DNA of 64,000 nt from Cnuella takakiae. Its GTDB lineage: Bacteria; Bacteroidota; Bacteroidia; Chitinophagales; Chitinophagaceae. The stretch covers positions 2,236,048-2,300,047 of the forward strand of contig NZ_MTFE01000010.1 in NCBI RefSeq assembly GCF_001953305.1, read 5' to 3'. The notes below the pieces were generated by a model that did not search any database, had not been told where the DNA came from, and saw only the letters and a program-made list of their open reading frames with translations. A program made the position numbers and the translations under genes. This document shows, in pieces, positions 10,491 through 18,158 of the stretch (position 1 is the stretch's first letter; each line of letters starts with the position of its first letter).

Positions 10491-10516
10491 AATCCCGCTT
10501 CGGCGGGATTTTTTTT
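10491..10516 (+). terminator. Intrinsic terminator after hpf
   Basis: Stem AATCCCGC/GCGGGATT with a TTCG tetraloop closed by C-G, followed by eight T residues. It lies 8 nt after the hpf stop. Confidence 0.9.
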
Positions 10517-10735
10517 GTCCATGCTGTATAGCGCCTTGATAGTATCGACGGATGGGAGTGATAATATGGAAAGGAGTGAGGCGTATTGTGAAATGCAGTC
10601 CTGTATTGCAATTGCTGCAAACGTGCTTAACTATTGCAGGTACAATTCGCTTTCAGTGAAATAATGATGGGCCAATCTCAATTGGCAATCGACAAAAAAA
10701 TCCTTCAAGCTCTGCAGAAAATTTTTCTTTAACTG
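10517..10735. other. Gene-free spacer before the tRNA operon
   Basis: I see no supported gene in this spacer. A 32-codon frame at 10566-10664 has no recognisable product. The tRNA promoter follows at 10736. Confidence 0.6.
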
Positions 10736-10768
10736 TTTGTTTTTTCGAACTGGTTTCCCTTACCTTTG
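10736..10768 (+). promoter_or_regulatory. Promoter of the tRNA-tuf operon
   Basis: TTTG at 10736-10739 and TACCTTTG at 10761-10768, separated by 21 bp, match the Bacteroidota housekeeping consensus. The first tRNA begins 43 nt downstream. Confidence 0.7.
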
Positions 10769-10811
10769 CCTTCCCAAAAACAACGGGTTAGTTCTTAGAA
10801 ATGAATGAATT

Positions 10812-10887
10812 GCCGCTTTAGCTCAGCTGGTAGAGCAACTGATTTGTAATCAGTAGGTCGTTGGTTCGATTCCGACAAGCGGCTCCA
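10812..10887 (+). tRNA. tRNA-Thr (anticodon TGT)
   Basis: A complete cloverleaf: acceptor GCCGCTT/AAGCGGC, anticodon stem ACTGA/TCAGT with loop TTTGTAA, GGTTCGATTCC T-arm. The 3' CCA is encoded. Confidence 0.95.
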
Positions 10888-10969
10888 ACAGGTACGAAAA
10901 AATTTGTTGGTAGTTCGAATGAAAACTCCTTTCTTCGCACTCCCAAAAACAACGCATCGTATCAAAGTC

Positions 10970-11052
10970 GGGCAGGTTCCAGAGCGGCCAAATGGGGCGG
11001 ACTGTAAATCCGCTGTCTTTCGACTTCAGTGGTTCGAATCCACTCCTGCCCA
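10970..11052 (+). tRNA. tRNA-Tyr (anticodon GTA)
   Basis: Acceptor GGGCAGG/CCTGCCC, anticodon stem GCGGA/TCCGC with loop CTGTAAA, and a long variable arm as expected for a class II tRNA. CCA is not encoded. Confidence 0.95.
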
Positions 11053-11056
11053 CAAA

Positions 11057-11162
11057 ACAACTAGCTAATTAGCCAATGTGCTAATATGCTAACGAAAAGA
11101 GTTCTTTACATAGTGTGCGCTGCTCTTTAGCACATTGGCTAATTAGCACATTAGCACATTAA
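11057..11162. repeat. Inverted-repeat element, family A copy 1
   Basis: It begins 4 nt after tRNA-Tyr. Left arm words CTAATTAGCCAATGTGCTAA are mirrored by right arm TTAGCACATTGGCTAATTAG across a spacer of about 35 nt. Further copies lie at 12970 and 17479 with different spacers. Confidence 0.8.
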
Positions 11163-11165
11163 TCA

Positions 11166-11238
11166 GCGGGAGTAGCTCATTTGGTAGAGCGATAGCCTTC
11201 CAAGCTATAGGTGGCGAGTTCGAGCCTCGTCTCCCGCT
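11166..11238 (+). tRNA. tRNA-Gly (anticodon TCC)
   Basis: Acceptor GCGGGAG/CTCCCGC and anticodon stem ATAGC/GCTAT with loop CTTCCAA. CCA is not encoded. Confidence 0.95.
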
Positions 11239-11250
11239 CTCAAAAAGGTT

Positions 11251-11307
11251 AACGGATGACAGATGATGGAGGACAGTTTTGCTGTCAACTCCCAACTGTC
11301 AACGGTT
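11251..11307. repeat. Inverted-repeat element, family B
   Basis: Left arm AACGGATGACAGATGATGGA and right arm containing CTGTCAACTCCCAACTGTCA are imperfectly complementary and separated by a loop of about 5 nt. It sits between two tRNA genes. Confidence 0.6.
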
Positions 11308-11312
11308 TTCAA

Positions 11313-11387
11313 GCCGTTGTAGCTCAGGGGTAGAGCACTTCCTTGGTAGGGAAGAGGTCGTGAGTTCGATTCTCACTAACGGCTCCA
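11313..11387 (+). tRNA. tRNA-Thr (anticodon GGT)
   Basis: Acceptor GCCGTTG/TAACGGC (one G-T pair) and anticodon stem CTTCC/GGAAG with loop TTGGTAG. CCA is encoded. The order Thr-Tyr-Gly-Thr-tuf is the same as E. coli thrU-tyrU-glyT-thrT-tufB. Confidence 0.95.
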
Positions 11388-11399
11388 GTTTTGGCAGGG

Positions 11400-11476
11400 T
11401 GATTTTTGATTACTTATTATTAATTAGGAACCGCACTTGGTCACCCAACAGTTAATAATCGATAATAAATAATTGA
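11400..11476. repeat. Inverted-repeat element, family D copy 3
   Basis: Left words TTGATTACTTATTATTAATT and right words GTTAATAATCGATAATAAAT pair imperfectly across a unique spacer with CCGCACTTGGTCACC. Related copies lie at 29895 and 47089. Confidence 0.6.
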
Positions 11477-11624
11477 CTACCCTTTTCCAAACAAAAATAA
11501 TACGTTGAAGTGTAGCCAGCTTCAGAGCTGGTAACATAAAAATATCCTTCGATGGGCCGTATAGGTGTGTCGGAGGTTTATTGTTTCAGGTAAATTTGTA
11601 ACTCCACAACTAAAAACCCATAAG

Positions 11625-12812
11625 ATGGCAAAAGAGAACTTTAAGCGGGACAAACCGCACGTAAACGTTGGTACCATCGGTCACGTTGACCATGGTAAAA
11701 CCACTCTGACCGCTGCTATCACTTCCATCCTTTCTTCAAAGGGTCTGGCAGAGGCTAAGAAATACGATGAAATCGACGGTGCTCCCGAAGAGCGTGAGCG
11801 TGGTATCACCATCAACACCGCACACGTAGAATATCAAACTGCCAGCCGTCACTACGCACACGTTGACTGCCCCGGTCACGCTGACTATGTGAAGAACATG
11901 ATCACCGGTGCTGCACAGATGGACGGTGCTATCTTAGTTGTGGCTGCTACCGATGGTCCCATGCCGCAAACCAAAGAACACATCCTGCTGGCCCGCCAGG
12001 TAGGCGTTCCCCGCATCGTTGTTTTCATGAACAAGGTTGACCTGGTGGAAGATGCTGAACTGTTGGAACTGGTAGAAATGGAGATCCGCGATCTGCTGAG
12101 CTCTTACGGTTTCGATGGCGACAACACCCCCATTATCCAAGGTTCTGCTACCGGCGCTCTGGCTGGTGAGCCTCAGTGGGTTGCCAAGGTTGAAGAACTG
12201 ATGGACGCTGTTGACTCTTACATTCCCCTGCCTCCCCGTCCTGTTGATATGCCCTTCCTGATGTCGGTAGAAGACGTGTTCTCTATCACTGGTCGTGGTA
12301 CTGTTGCTACCGGTCGTATCGAGCGTGGTCGTATCAAAGTTGGTGAGCCTGTTGAAATCGTAGGTCTGATGGATGCTCCCCTGACTTCTACCTGTACCGG
12401 TGTTGAAATGTTCCGCAAGCTCCTCGACGAAGGTGAAGCTGGTGACAACGCAGGTCTGCTGCTCCGTGGTATTGAAAAGACCCAGATCCGTCGCGGTATG
12501 GTTATCGTGAAGCCTGGTTCTATCACTCCCCACACCGAATTTAAAGGCGAAGTATACGTACTGAGCAAAGAAGAAGGTGGCCGTCACACGCCTTTCTTCA
12601 ACAAGTATCGTCCTCAGTTCTACTTCCGTACTACGGACGTAACTGGTGAGTGCGTACTGCCCGAAGGTACAGAGATGGTTATGCCTGGTGACAACACCTC
12701 GCTGACTGTTAAACTGATCCAGCCTATCGCTATGGAAAAAGGTCTGAAGTTCGCGATCCGCGAAGGTGGCCGTACCGTAGGTGCTGGTCAGGTTACTGAG
12801 ATCATCGCTTAA
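11625..12812 (+). CDS. tuf: Elongation factor Tu
   Basis: The 395-residue product is a full-length EF-Tu with P-loop GHVDHGKT (residues about 19-26), switch [21 protein letters not shown] base recognition, and domains 2 and 3 ending VGAGQVTEI. It delivers aminoacyl-tRNA to the ribosome. I start at [10 protein letters not shown]; the longer frame from 11565 is outside homology. There is no Shine-Dalgarno. A TAAATTTG box at 11591-11598 could be an additional -7 element, but no matching -33 is seen. It is probably transcribed with the upstream tRNAs. Confidence 0.98.
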   Translation: MAKENFKRDKPHVNVGTIGHVDHGKTTLTAAITSILSSKGLAEAKKYDEIDGAPEERERGITINTAHVEYQTASRHYAHVDCPGHADYVKNMITGAAQMDGAILVVAATDGPMPQTKEHILLARQVGVPRIVVFMNKVDLVEDAELLELVEMEIRDLLSSYGFDGDNTPIIQGSATGALAGEPQWVAKVEELMDAVDSYIPLPPRPVDMPFLMSVEDVFSITGRGTVATGRIERGRIKVGEPVEIVGLMDAPLTSTCTGVEMFRKLLDEGEAGDNAGLLLRGIEKTQIRRGMVIVKPGSITPHTEFKGEVYVLSKEEGGRHTPFFNKYRPQFYFRTTDVTGECVLPEGTEMVMPGDNTSLTVKLIQPIAMEKGLKFAIREGGRTVGAGQVTEIIA

Positions 12813-12819
12813 TTTAAAT

Positions 12820-12892
12820 ACAAGTACGAAATACGAGGAAAGAAGTACGAAGTGCATAACTTCGTACTTCCCACTTCAAACTTCGTACTTGG
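12820..12892. repeat. Inverted-repeat element, family C
   Basis: It starts 7 nt after the tuf stop. Repeats of AAGTACGAA on the left are mirrored by TTCGTACTT on the right, including a core AGAAGTACGAAGT/ACTTCGTACTT with a 5-nt loop. It separates tuf from tRNA-Trp. Confidence 0.75.
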
Positions 12893-12896
12893 ATCT

Positions 12897-12967
12897 ACGG
12901 GTGTAGTTCAATGGCAGAATAGCGGTCTCCAAAACCGTTGATGGGAGTTCGAATCTCTCCACCCGTG
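12897..12967 (+). tRNA. tRNA-Trp (anticodon CCA)
   Basis: Acceptor ACGGGTG/CACCCGT and anticodon stem GCGGT/ACCGT with loop CTCCAAA. The tRNA-Trp-secE-nusG order is usual for Bacteroidota. CCA is not encoded. Confidence 0.95.
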
Positions 12968-12969
12968 CA

Positions 12970-13068
12970 ATCATCAATGTGCTAATGTGCTAATTAGCTA
13001 TTCAGCTAATAATTTCCTTCGGGAAAAGAGCTACATTAGCACATTGGCATATTAGCACATTAGCAAAT
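12970..13068. repeat. Inverted-repeat element, family A copy 2
   Basis: It begins 2 nt after tRNA-Trp. Left words AATGTGCTAATGTGCTAATT are mirrored by right words ACATTAGCACATTGGCATAT. Its spacer contains a separate small hairpin, TTTCC-TTCG-GGAAA, at the apex. It ends a few bases before the secE start. Confidence 0.8.
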
Positions 13069-13075
13069 TTTTTTC

Positions 13076-13267
13076 ATGAACAAGATCTCCAACTATTTCA
13101 GTGAGTCGTTCAGAGAGTTGACCGAGAAAGTAACCTGGCCTACCTGGGAACAGCTGCAGCAGTCAACCATGATCGTACTGGTAGCCACCCTGCTCATTAC
13201 CGCATTGGTATGGGTTATGGACTTCATCGCTGCCGGCGGTCTGAACTTTATCTACAAACTGTTCTAA
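13076..13267 (+). CDS. secE: Preprotein translocase subunit SecE
   Basis: A 63-residue single-span protein: amphipathic N-terminal helix YFSESFRELTEKVTWPTWEQ with the conserved VTWPT motif, then one transmembrane helix. It clamps the SecY channel in the inner membrane. It lies 6 nt upstream of nusG, and both are probably translated from one mRNA. Confidence 0.95.
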   Translation: MNKISNYFSESFRELTEKVTWPTWEQLQQSTMIVLVATLLITALVWVMDFIAAGGLNFIYKLF

Positions 13268-13273
13268 TCAACA

Positions 13274-13861
13274 ATGGAAGCAATCAATCCTGAAAATAAT
13301 GAAATCGTTCAGCCGGCAGACAATACCAAATGGTATGTACTGCGCGTGGTGAGCGGTAAGGAACGTAAGGTGAAGGAATACCTCGATAAAGAGGTGAGCC
13401 GCGACTGGAAAGACGTGGTAAAACAAATCTTCCTGCCTGTTGAGAAAGTGTACAAGGTGCAGAACGGCAAAAAGGTAATGCGTGAGCGCAACTACTATCC
13501 AGGTTATGTAATGATCGAGGTGGTAGATGGCAAACTGAACGACGACCTGCGCGATACCATTAAGAATACGACCAATGTCATCCACTTTCTGGGAAAGGAA
13601 GATCCGATCGCCTTACGTAAGTCGGAAGTGAACAAGATGCTGGGTAAGATGGACGAAATGGCCGAAGCCGGTGGTGTAAGCATGAGCGAACCATTCATTG
13701 TTGGTGAAACCATCAAGATCATCGAAGGTCCTTTCAACGACTTCAACGGTGTGATTGAAGAGGTGAACGATGAGAAGAAAAAACTGAAAGTTACCGTTAA
13801 GATCTTTGGCCGCTCTACGCCTGTAGAACTAAACTACATGCAAGTTGAAAAGCTGAGCTAA
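13274..13861 (+). CDS. nusG: Transcription termination/antitermination factor NusG
   Basis: The 195-residue product has the N-terminal NGN domain (KWYVLRVVSGKERKVKEYL, residues 18-36; NYYPGYVMIEV) and the C-terminal KOW domain (GETIKIIEGPFNDFNGVIEEV, near 140). NusG binds RNA polymerase and couples it to Rho or ribosomal protein S10. It forms a two-gene unit with secE, closed by an intrinsic terminator. Confidence 0.97.
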   Translation: MEAINPENNEIVQPADNTKWYVLRVVSGKERKVKEYLDKEVSRDWKDVVKQIFLPVEKVYKVQNGKKVMRERNYYPGYVMIEVVDGKLNDDLRDTIKNTTNVIHFLGKEDPIALRKSEVNKMLGKMDEMAEAGGVSMSEPFIVGETIKIIEGPFNDFNGVIEEVNDEKKKLKVTVKIFGRSTPVELNYMQVEKLS

Positions 13862-13881
13862 ACTCTATATTTTGCCTTTTG

Positions 13882-13912
13882 AAAAGCTGATTCTTTGAAT
13901 CAGCTTTTTTTA
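13882..13912 (+). terminator. Intrinsic terminator after nusG
   Basis: A perfect 11-bp stem AAAAGCTGATT/AATCAGCTTTT with loop CTTTG is followed by a T run. It separates secE-nusG from the glycosyltransferase and ribosomal genes. Confidence 0.88.
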
Positions 13913-13923
13913 TACCCGCAACA

Positions 13924-15573
13924 ATGCAACCAACCGGACTATCAACCCTGCAATCCAGGTGGGGTATTGCGCTATTATTGAGTTGTTACTTTTTGTCGGT
14001 AACCATCAACCTGGGTGTAATGGAGCTCGATGGTGAAGAGCCCCGCCGCGCTATCATTTCACTCGAAATGCTGGAATCAGGTAATTACTTCAGTCCTACA
14101 CAATTTGGCTGGCTTTATTACAATAAACCCGCATTTTTTAATTGGATACTTATTGCTTTTATAAGGCTTTTTGGCAATGCATCGGAATTTGTATTGCGGC
14201 TGCCCTCCCTTTTGTTTTACCTACTATGGGCCGCGATACATTACCGGTTTAGTTGTCGTTTTATGGATAAGGGCTTGGCATTGCTTTCCGCCTTTATGTT
14301 GCTCACCAGTGCCGATATTTATTTCTATGGATTAGCCAATGGTGCAGAGATTGATATCTTTTACAGCTTTGTTGTCTACCTCCAGGTCATTGCCATTTTT
14401 CACTATTACCAGCAGCGGCAATGGTCCATGCTGTACCTGGTCTCTTACCTGCTTTGTGCCATCGGGTTTTTAACCAAAGGCTTTCCATCCTTATTATTTG
14501 AAGGACTTACGCTTACAGCATTGTGTATCTATAACCGGTCCCTTAAGGCAGTACTGCGTTGGCAACATGTTGCAGGAGCAATGATATTTATAATCGTATG
14601 TGGAGCTTATTTGTGGGCTTTTAGTTTGAAAGGTGATGAGGTGTACCTGTTGGCCAACCTGCTGAACGAGTCGGTAGCTAAGTCAGCGGTAGGCGTGCGG
14701 TCGAATAGAGTTCTGGAAAAGTCTGTTGCCTATCCATTCCTGTTGTTGAAACTGGTGGCGCCCTGGTCTTTGTTGCTGTTACTGTTGTTCAACCAATCCG
14801 TGCGCAGAATGGCCTTTCAAAATGCATGGGTCCGCTTTTCGGTATTGTTTATTGCCTGCAATATTTGGGTGTACTGGCTTACCGGCCAGCCCAAAGCCAG
14901 GTATGTATACATATTTGCACCTTTTGCATCGGTTGTATTTGTAACCTTGCTGCGTTCCTGGGCACAAACAAAACCAGCGCTGGTAAACAAGGTATTGAAA
15001 TATCCCGGGTGGATCTTCCTCATCGCTACTGCCGGTGTACTTGCATTGCCTTTTATAACAGCTACTGCACTTTGGCTGGCAATACCCGTGGCTCTTTTAC
15101 TAGGCGCTTTTACCTGGTTTTATTTCCAGGTGCGTGCAGCACTCAGGCTATGGCTTTTTATTGCGGGTATTATTTTGCTGCGGCTTACCTATGCAGTGGT
15201 ACTTATTCCCATCCTTCACCGCGCTAAAGCATACTACCAAACACCGATGGCAGAAGTAGCAGCTAAGTTCGGGAACGGCCCTTTAACTTATTATGCGCCG
15301 CCCGAAAAGCTTGCTGTGCAAGCTTTTTACCGCTACCTGCCTGTATCTTCAGATACGGTGCTTACACCCAAGCACATAGTTTCGCAATTGTCTTATTATT
15401 ATTACCGGAACACGGGTCAGTTGATGCGTTATGATACGGTGCAAAGGGCAGGAGCCAACATGGTATCTTACGCCGAGGACTTAAAAGCCAATGGTTTTGT
15501 AGTGATCAAACAAATGGGCCCAAAACGGGAACCGGGCACACTGGTTTTTTACCGGCTGGACTTAACAAAATGA
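13924..15573 (+). CDS. ArnT/PMT-like membrane glycosyltransferase (GT-C)
   Basis: The 549-residue protein has many transmembrane segments and the GT39/GT83-type first-loop motif MELDGEEPRRAIISLEML near residues 35-52, which carries the acidic catalytic position of these enzymes. A second conserved loop has YYNKPAFFNWILIAF. The family moves a sugar from a polyprenyl phosphate to lipid A or protein. The acceptor here is unknown. It is inserted between nusG and rplK, which are contiguous in most bacteria. A terminator upstream and a promoter downstream make it an isolated unit. Confidence 0.85.
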   Translation: MQPTGLSTLQSRWGIALLLSCYFLSVTINLGVMELDGEEPRRAIISLEMLESGNYFSPTQFGWLYYNKPAFFNWILIAFIRLFGNASEFVLRLPSLLFYLLWAAIHYRFSCRFMDKGLALLSAFMLLTSADIYFYGLANGAEIDIFYSFVVYLQVIAIFHYYQQRQWSMLYLVSYLLCAIGFLTKGFPSLLFEGLTLTALCIYNRSLKAVLRWQHVAGAMIFIIVCGAYLWAFSLKGDEVYLLANLLNESVAKSAVGVRSNRVLEKSVAYPFLLLKLVAPWSLLLLLLFNQSVRRMAFQNAWVRFSVLFIACNIWVYWLTGQPKARYVYIFAPFASVVFVTLLRSWAQTKPALVNKVLKYPGWIFLIATAGVLALPFITATALWLAIPVALLLGAFTWFYFQVRAALRLWLFIAGIILLRLTYAVVLIPILHRAKAYYQTPMAEVAAKFGNGPLTYYAPPEKLAVQAFYRYLPVSSDTVLTPKHIVSQLSYYYYRNTGQLMRYDTVQRAGANMVSYAEDLKANGFVVIKQMGPKREPGTLVFYRLDLTK

Positions 15574-15585
15574 AATGAAACGGAC

Positions 15586-15616
15586 CTTGGCCGTTTCAAA
15601 TAAATACCTACCTTTG
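15586..15616 (+). promoter_or_regulatory. Promoter of rplKAJL
   Basis: A CTTG box at 15586-15589 and TACCTTTG at 15609-15616 are separated by 19 bp. A leader of about 110 nt before rplK contains a hairpin TTCCGC/GCGGAA (about 15645-15665). Confidence 0.65.
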
Positions 15617-15734
15617 CGCCTCCCCAAAGTAGTTCTTTAGTGTTTCCGCATGCGAAAGCGGAAGTTCGAGGAATTTGGGAGATGGTATTGTCGCCGAGAT
15701 CATACCGTCGCTTGAACCAATAAATCAGAAGAAA

Positions 15735-16178
15735 ATGGCAAAAGAAATCACTGGCTACGTTAAGCTGCAGGTGAAGGGTGGCCAGGCCAACCCCGCACCT
15801 CCGATCGGTCCTGCCCTGGGTTCCAAAGGTGTTAACATCATGGAATTCTGCAAGCAGTTCAACGCCCGCACCCAGGACAAGATGGGTAAGGTGCTGCCCG
15901 TACTGCTGACCGTGTACTCCGATAAGTCGTTCGACTTTATCATCAAAACTCCTCCCGCAGCCGTACAACTGAAAGACGCTGCTAAAATTCAATCCGGTTC
16001 AAAAGAACCCAACCGCGCGAAAGTAGGTAAGGTTACCTGGGCACAGGTGGAAGAAATCGCCAAAGACAAAATGCCCGACCTGAACGCTTTCACACTGGAA
16101 AGCGCCATGAGCATGGTGGCCGGTACAGCGCGCAGCATGGGTCTGACTGTAGAAGGTACAGCTCCCTGGGAAAAATAA
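15735..16178 (+). CDS. rplK: 50S ribosomal protein uL11
   Basis: The 147-residue product has the uL11 N-terminal motif [21 protein letters not shown] and the C-terminal rRNA-binding domain ending [11 protein letters not shown]. It forms the GTPase-associated stalk base with 23S rRNA. The start is MAKEITG (15735); the longer frame from 15675 lies in the leader. It is the first gene of the rplK-rplA-rplJ-rplL unit. In other bacteria uL1 represses this mRNA through the leader; a hairpin is present here but its role is unproven. Confidence 0.97.
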   Translation: MAKEITGYVKLQVKGGQANPAPPIGPALGSKGVNIMEFCKQFNARTQDKMGKVLPVLLTVYSDKSFDFIIKTPPAAVQLKDAAKIQSGSKEPNRAKVGKVTWAQVEEIAKDKMPDLNAFTLESAMSMVAGTARSMGLTVEGTAPWEK

Positions 16179-16206
16179 GTTTTGAACCACAAAAAAGAAT
16201 TGAACA

Positions 16207-16902
16207 ATGGCTTTCATTCCTAAAAAAAGAAAAGCAGCCAACGCTAAGGTGGATGCTAACAAAATATACTCACTGAAAGACGCCGCTACCCTGGTGAAAG
16301 AAGTGAACACCGCCAAGTTTGACGCTTCTGTTGACATCCACGTTCGTCTGGGTGTTGATCCTAAGAAAGCTGACCAGGCTATCCGCGGTACCGTTAACCT
16401 GCCCCATGGCACCGGTAAAACCAAGCGTGTACTGGTACTGTGCGGTCCCGACCAGGAAGCAGCTGCCAAAGGTGCAGGTGCCGACTACGTAGGTCTGGAC
16501 GAGTTTGTACAAAAGATCGACGGTGGCTGGACCGATGTTGACGTAATCATCGCTACACCTGCCGTAATGCCAAAGATTGGTCGTCTGGGTAAGATCCTGG
16601 GTCCCCGCAACCTGATGCCCAACCCGAAGACCGGTACCGTTACCAACGACGTAGCCTCCGCGGTGAACGACGTAAAAGGTGGTAAGATCGCTTACAAGGT
16701 TGACAAAGCTGGTATCATCCACGCTTCTATCGGCCGCGTATCGTTCAGCCCTGAGAAACTGGCTGAGAACAGCACCGAGCTGATCAACGCCCTCATCAAG
16801 GCAAAGCCTGCTACCGCTAAAGGTACTTACCTGAAAGGCCTGACCATGGCTTCTACCATGAGCCCCGGCATTTCTATCGACACCAAATCTTTTGTTCACT
16901 AA
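16207..16902 (+). CDS. rplA: 50S ribosomal protein uL1
   Basis: The 231-residue product is full length with the uL1 motifs [33 protein letters not shown] ([13 protein letters not shown]) and [14 protein letters not shown]. uL1 binds 23S rRNA at the L1 stalk and often represses its own operon. The gene starts 28 nt after rplK. Confidence 0.97.
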   Translation: MAFIPKKRKAANAKVDANKIYSLKDAATLVKEVNTAKFDASVDIHVRLGVDPKKADQAIRGTVNLPHGTGKTKRVLVLCGPDQEAAAKGAGADYVGLDEFVQKIDGGWTDVDVIIATPAVMPKIGRLGKILGPRNLMPNPKTGTVTNDVASAVNDVKGGKIAYKVDKAGIIHASIGRVSFSPEKLAENSTELINALIKAKPATAKGTYLKGLTMASTMSPGISIDTKSFVH

Positions 16903-16941
16903 TCCTAGACGAATCCGTTCGGCAGGACCAAAATATTTGCA

Positions 16942-17478
16942 ATGACTAAAGAGCAAAAAAACGAGATCATTGAAGTGTTGAAGGGTAAGTTCTCCCAGTA
17001 CAACAACTTCTATGTTACCAATACTGAATCGCTCACTGTAGAGCAGGTTTCCAAGCTGCGCCGCGCTTGCTTCAGCAAGAACGTGGAAATGAAAGTGGCT
17101 AAGAACACCCTGATCAAGAAGGCCCTGGAAGCTCTCGGCAACGAGCAGTACAACGGCATGTTCGACTCTCTGAACAACGTAACTGCCCTGATGTTCTCTG
17201 AGAACCCCAAGGAGCCGGCCCTGATCCTTTCTTCTTTCCGTCAGGATTCGAAAGGAGAGAAGCCCGAACTGAAGGCTGCCTTTATCAATGGCGATATCTA
17301 CGCCGGCGACAATAACCTGGTTGCCCTCACCAAGATCAAGACCAAGAACGAGCTTATCGGCGAAGTTATTGGCCTGTTGCAATCGCCTGCTAAGCGTGTA
17401 CTGGCTGCCCTGTTGCACCACCACGAGCAAGCTGGCAACGGCGGTGCAGAAGCACCTGCTGAAGCAGCAGCTGAGTAA
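16942..17478 (+). CDS. rplJ: 50S ribosomal protein uL10
   Basis: The 178-residue product has the N-terminal rRNA-binding domain (NFYVTNTESLTVEQVSKLRR, KVAKNTLIKKAL) and a C-terminal helix for bL12 dimers, with an alanine-rich tail. It anchors the L7/L12 stalk. The last codon abuts an inverted-repeat element, which separates it from rplL by 172 nt. Confidence 0.95.
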   Translation: MTKEQKNEIIEVLKGKFSQYNNFYVTNTESLTVEQVSKLRRACFSKNVEMKVAKNTLIKKALEALGNEQYNGMFDSLNNVTALMFSENPKEPALILSSFRQDSKGEKPELKAAFINGDIYAGDNNLVALTKIKTKNELIGEVIGLLQSPAKRVLAALLHHHEQAGNGGAEAPAEAAAE

Positions 17479-17548
17479 TGTGCTAATTGTTCATTACACA
17501 CGCAATTTCTTATAATTAGCACATTGGCACATTAGCTAATTGGCTCAT
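17479..17548. repeat. Inverted-repeat element, family A copy 3
   Basis: It starts at the base after the rplJ stop. Left TGTGCTAATTGTTCATTA is mirrored by right AATTAGCACATTGGCACATT with an 11-nt spacer. It lies in the rplJ-rplL junction, where protein stoichiometry changes from one to several copies. Confidence 0.75.
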
Positions 17549-17650
17549 TATACAACTCCCGCTTCTGGGGTAACCAAAGAAGCAAAATTTTTTTAAACCC
17601 TCCGGCGGATCCCTTGTAAGGGGCGTGAAGTCGGGAAAAATTTTCAAAAA

Positions 17651-18025
17651 ATGGCAGACGTAAAAGCACTTGCTGAACAACTGGTAGGCCTGACTGTAAA
17701 AGAAGTACAGGAACTGGCTGATGTACTGAAATCTGAATACGGCATCGAGCCTGCTGCTGCAGCTGTAGTAGTAGCCGCTGACGGTGGTGGTGGCGCAGCC
17801 GCTGCTGAAGAGAAAACTTCATTCGACGTAATCCTGAAAGCTGCAGGTGCTTCGAAACTGAACGTAGTAAAAATCGTTAAAGACCTGACCGGTCTGGGCC
17901 TGAAAGAAGCCAAAGACCTGGTTGACGGCGCTCCCAAGCCCGTTAAAGAAGGTGTTGACAAAGCTACCGCTGAAGACATCGCTGCTAAGCTGAAAGAAGC
18001 TGGCGCTGACGTTGAGATCGCTTAA
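17651..18025 (+). CDS. rplL: 50S ribosomal protein bL12 (L7/L12)
   Basis: The 124-residue acidic protein has the N-terminal dimerisation region [20 protein letters not shown], an alanine/glycine hinge, and the C-terminal factor-binding domain with [20 protein letters not shown]. It recruits translational GTPases. It ends the rplK unit, with an intrinsic terminator 20 nt after the stop. In most bacteria rpoB follows directly; here 4.5 kb intervenes. Confidence 0.97.
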   Translation: MADVKALAEQLVGLTVKEVQELADVLKSEYGIEPAAAAVVVAADGGGGAAAAEEKTSFDVILKAAGASKLNVVKIVKDLTGLGLKEAKDLVDGAPKPVKEGVDKATAEDIAAKLKEAGADVEIA

Positions 18026-18045
18026 TTCGATTTCAATCAATATTG

Positions 18046-18078
18046 AAAAGGGCTTTCCGCAGGGAAGGCCCTTTTTGT
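18046..18078 (+). terminator. Intrinsic terminator after rplL
   Basis: AAAGGGC-TTTCC pairs with GGAA-GGCCCTTT and is followed by a T run. This ends ribosomal transcription before rpoB. Confidence 0.85.
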
Positions 18079-18158
18079 TTTGCCTGCCTGCCATTTTACA
18101 CCAGCGGTGTTTTCATGTCCCTGTTCTTGCCTATTTTCCACTACCTAAACATGTACGA

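Noticed and set aside
10566..10664. 32-codon frame in the spacer before tRNA-Thr
   Set aside because: Composition and sequence show no family, and no promoter precedes it.
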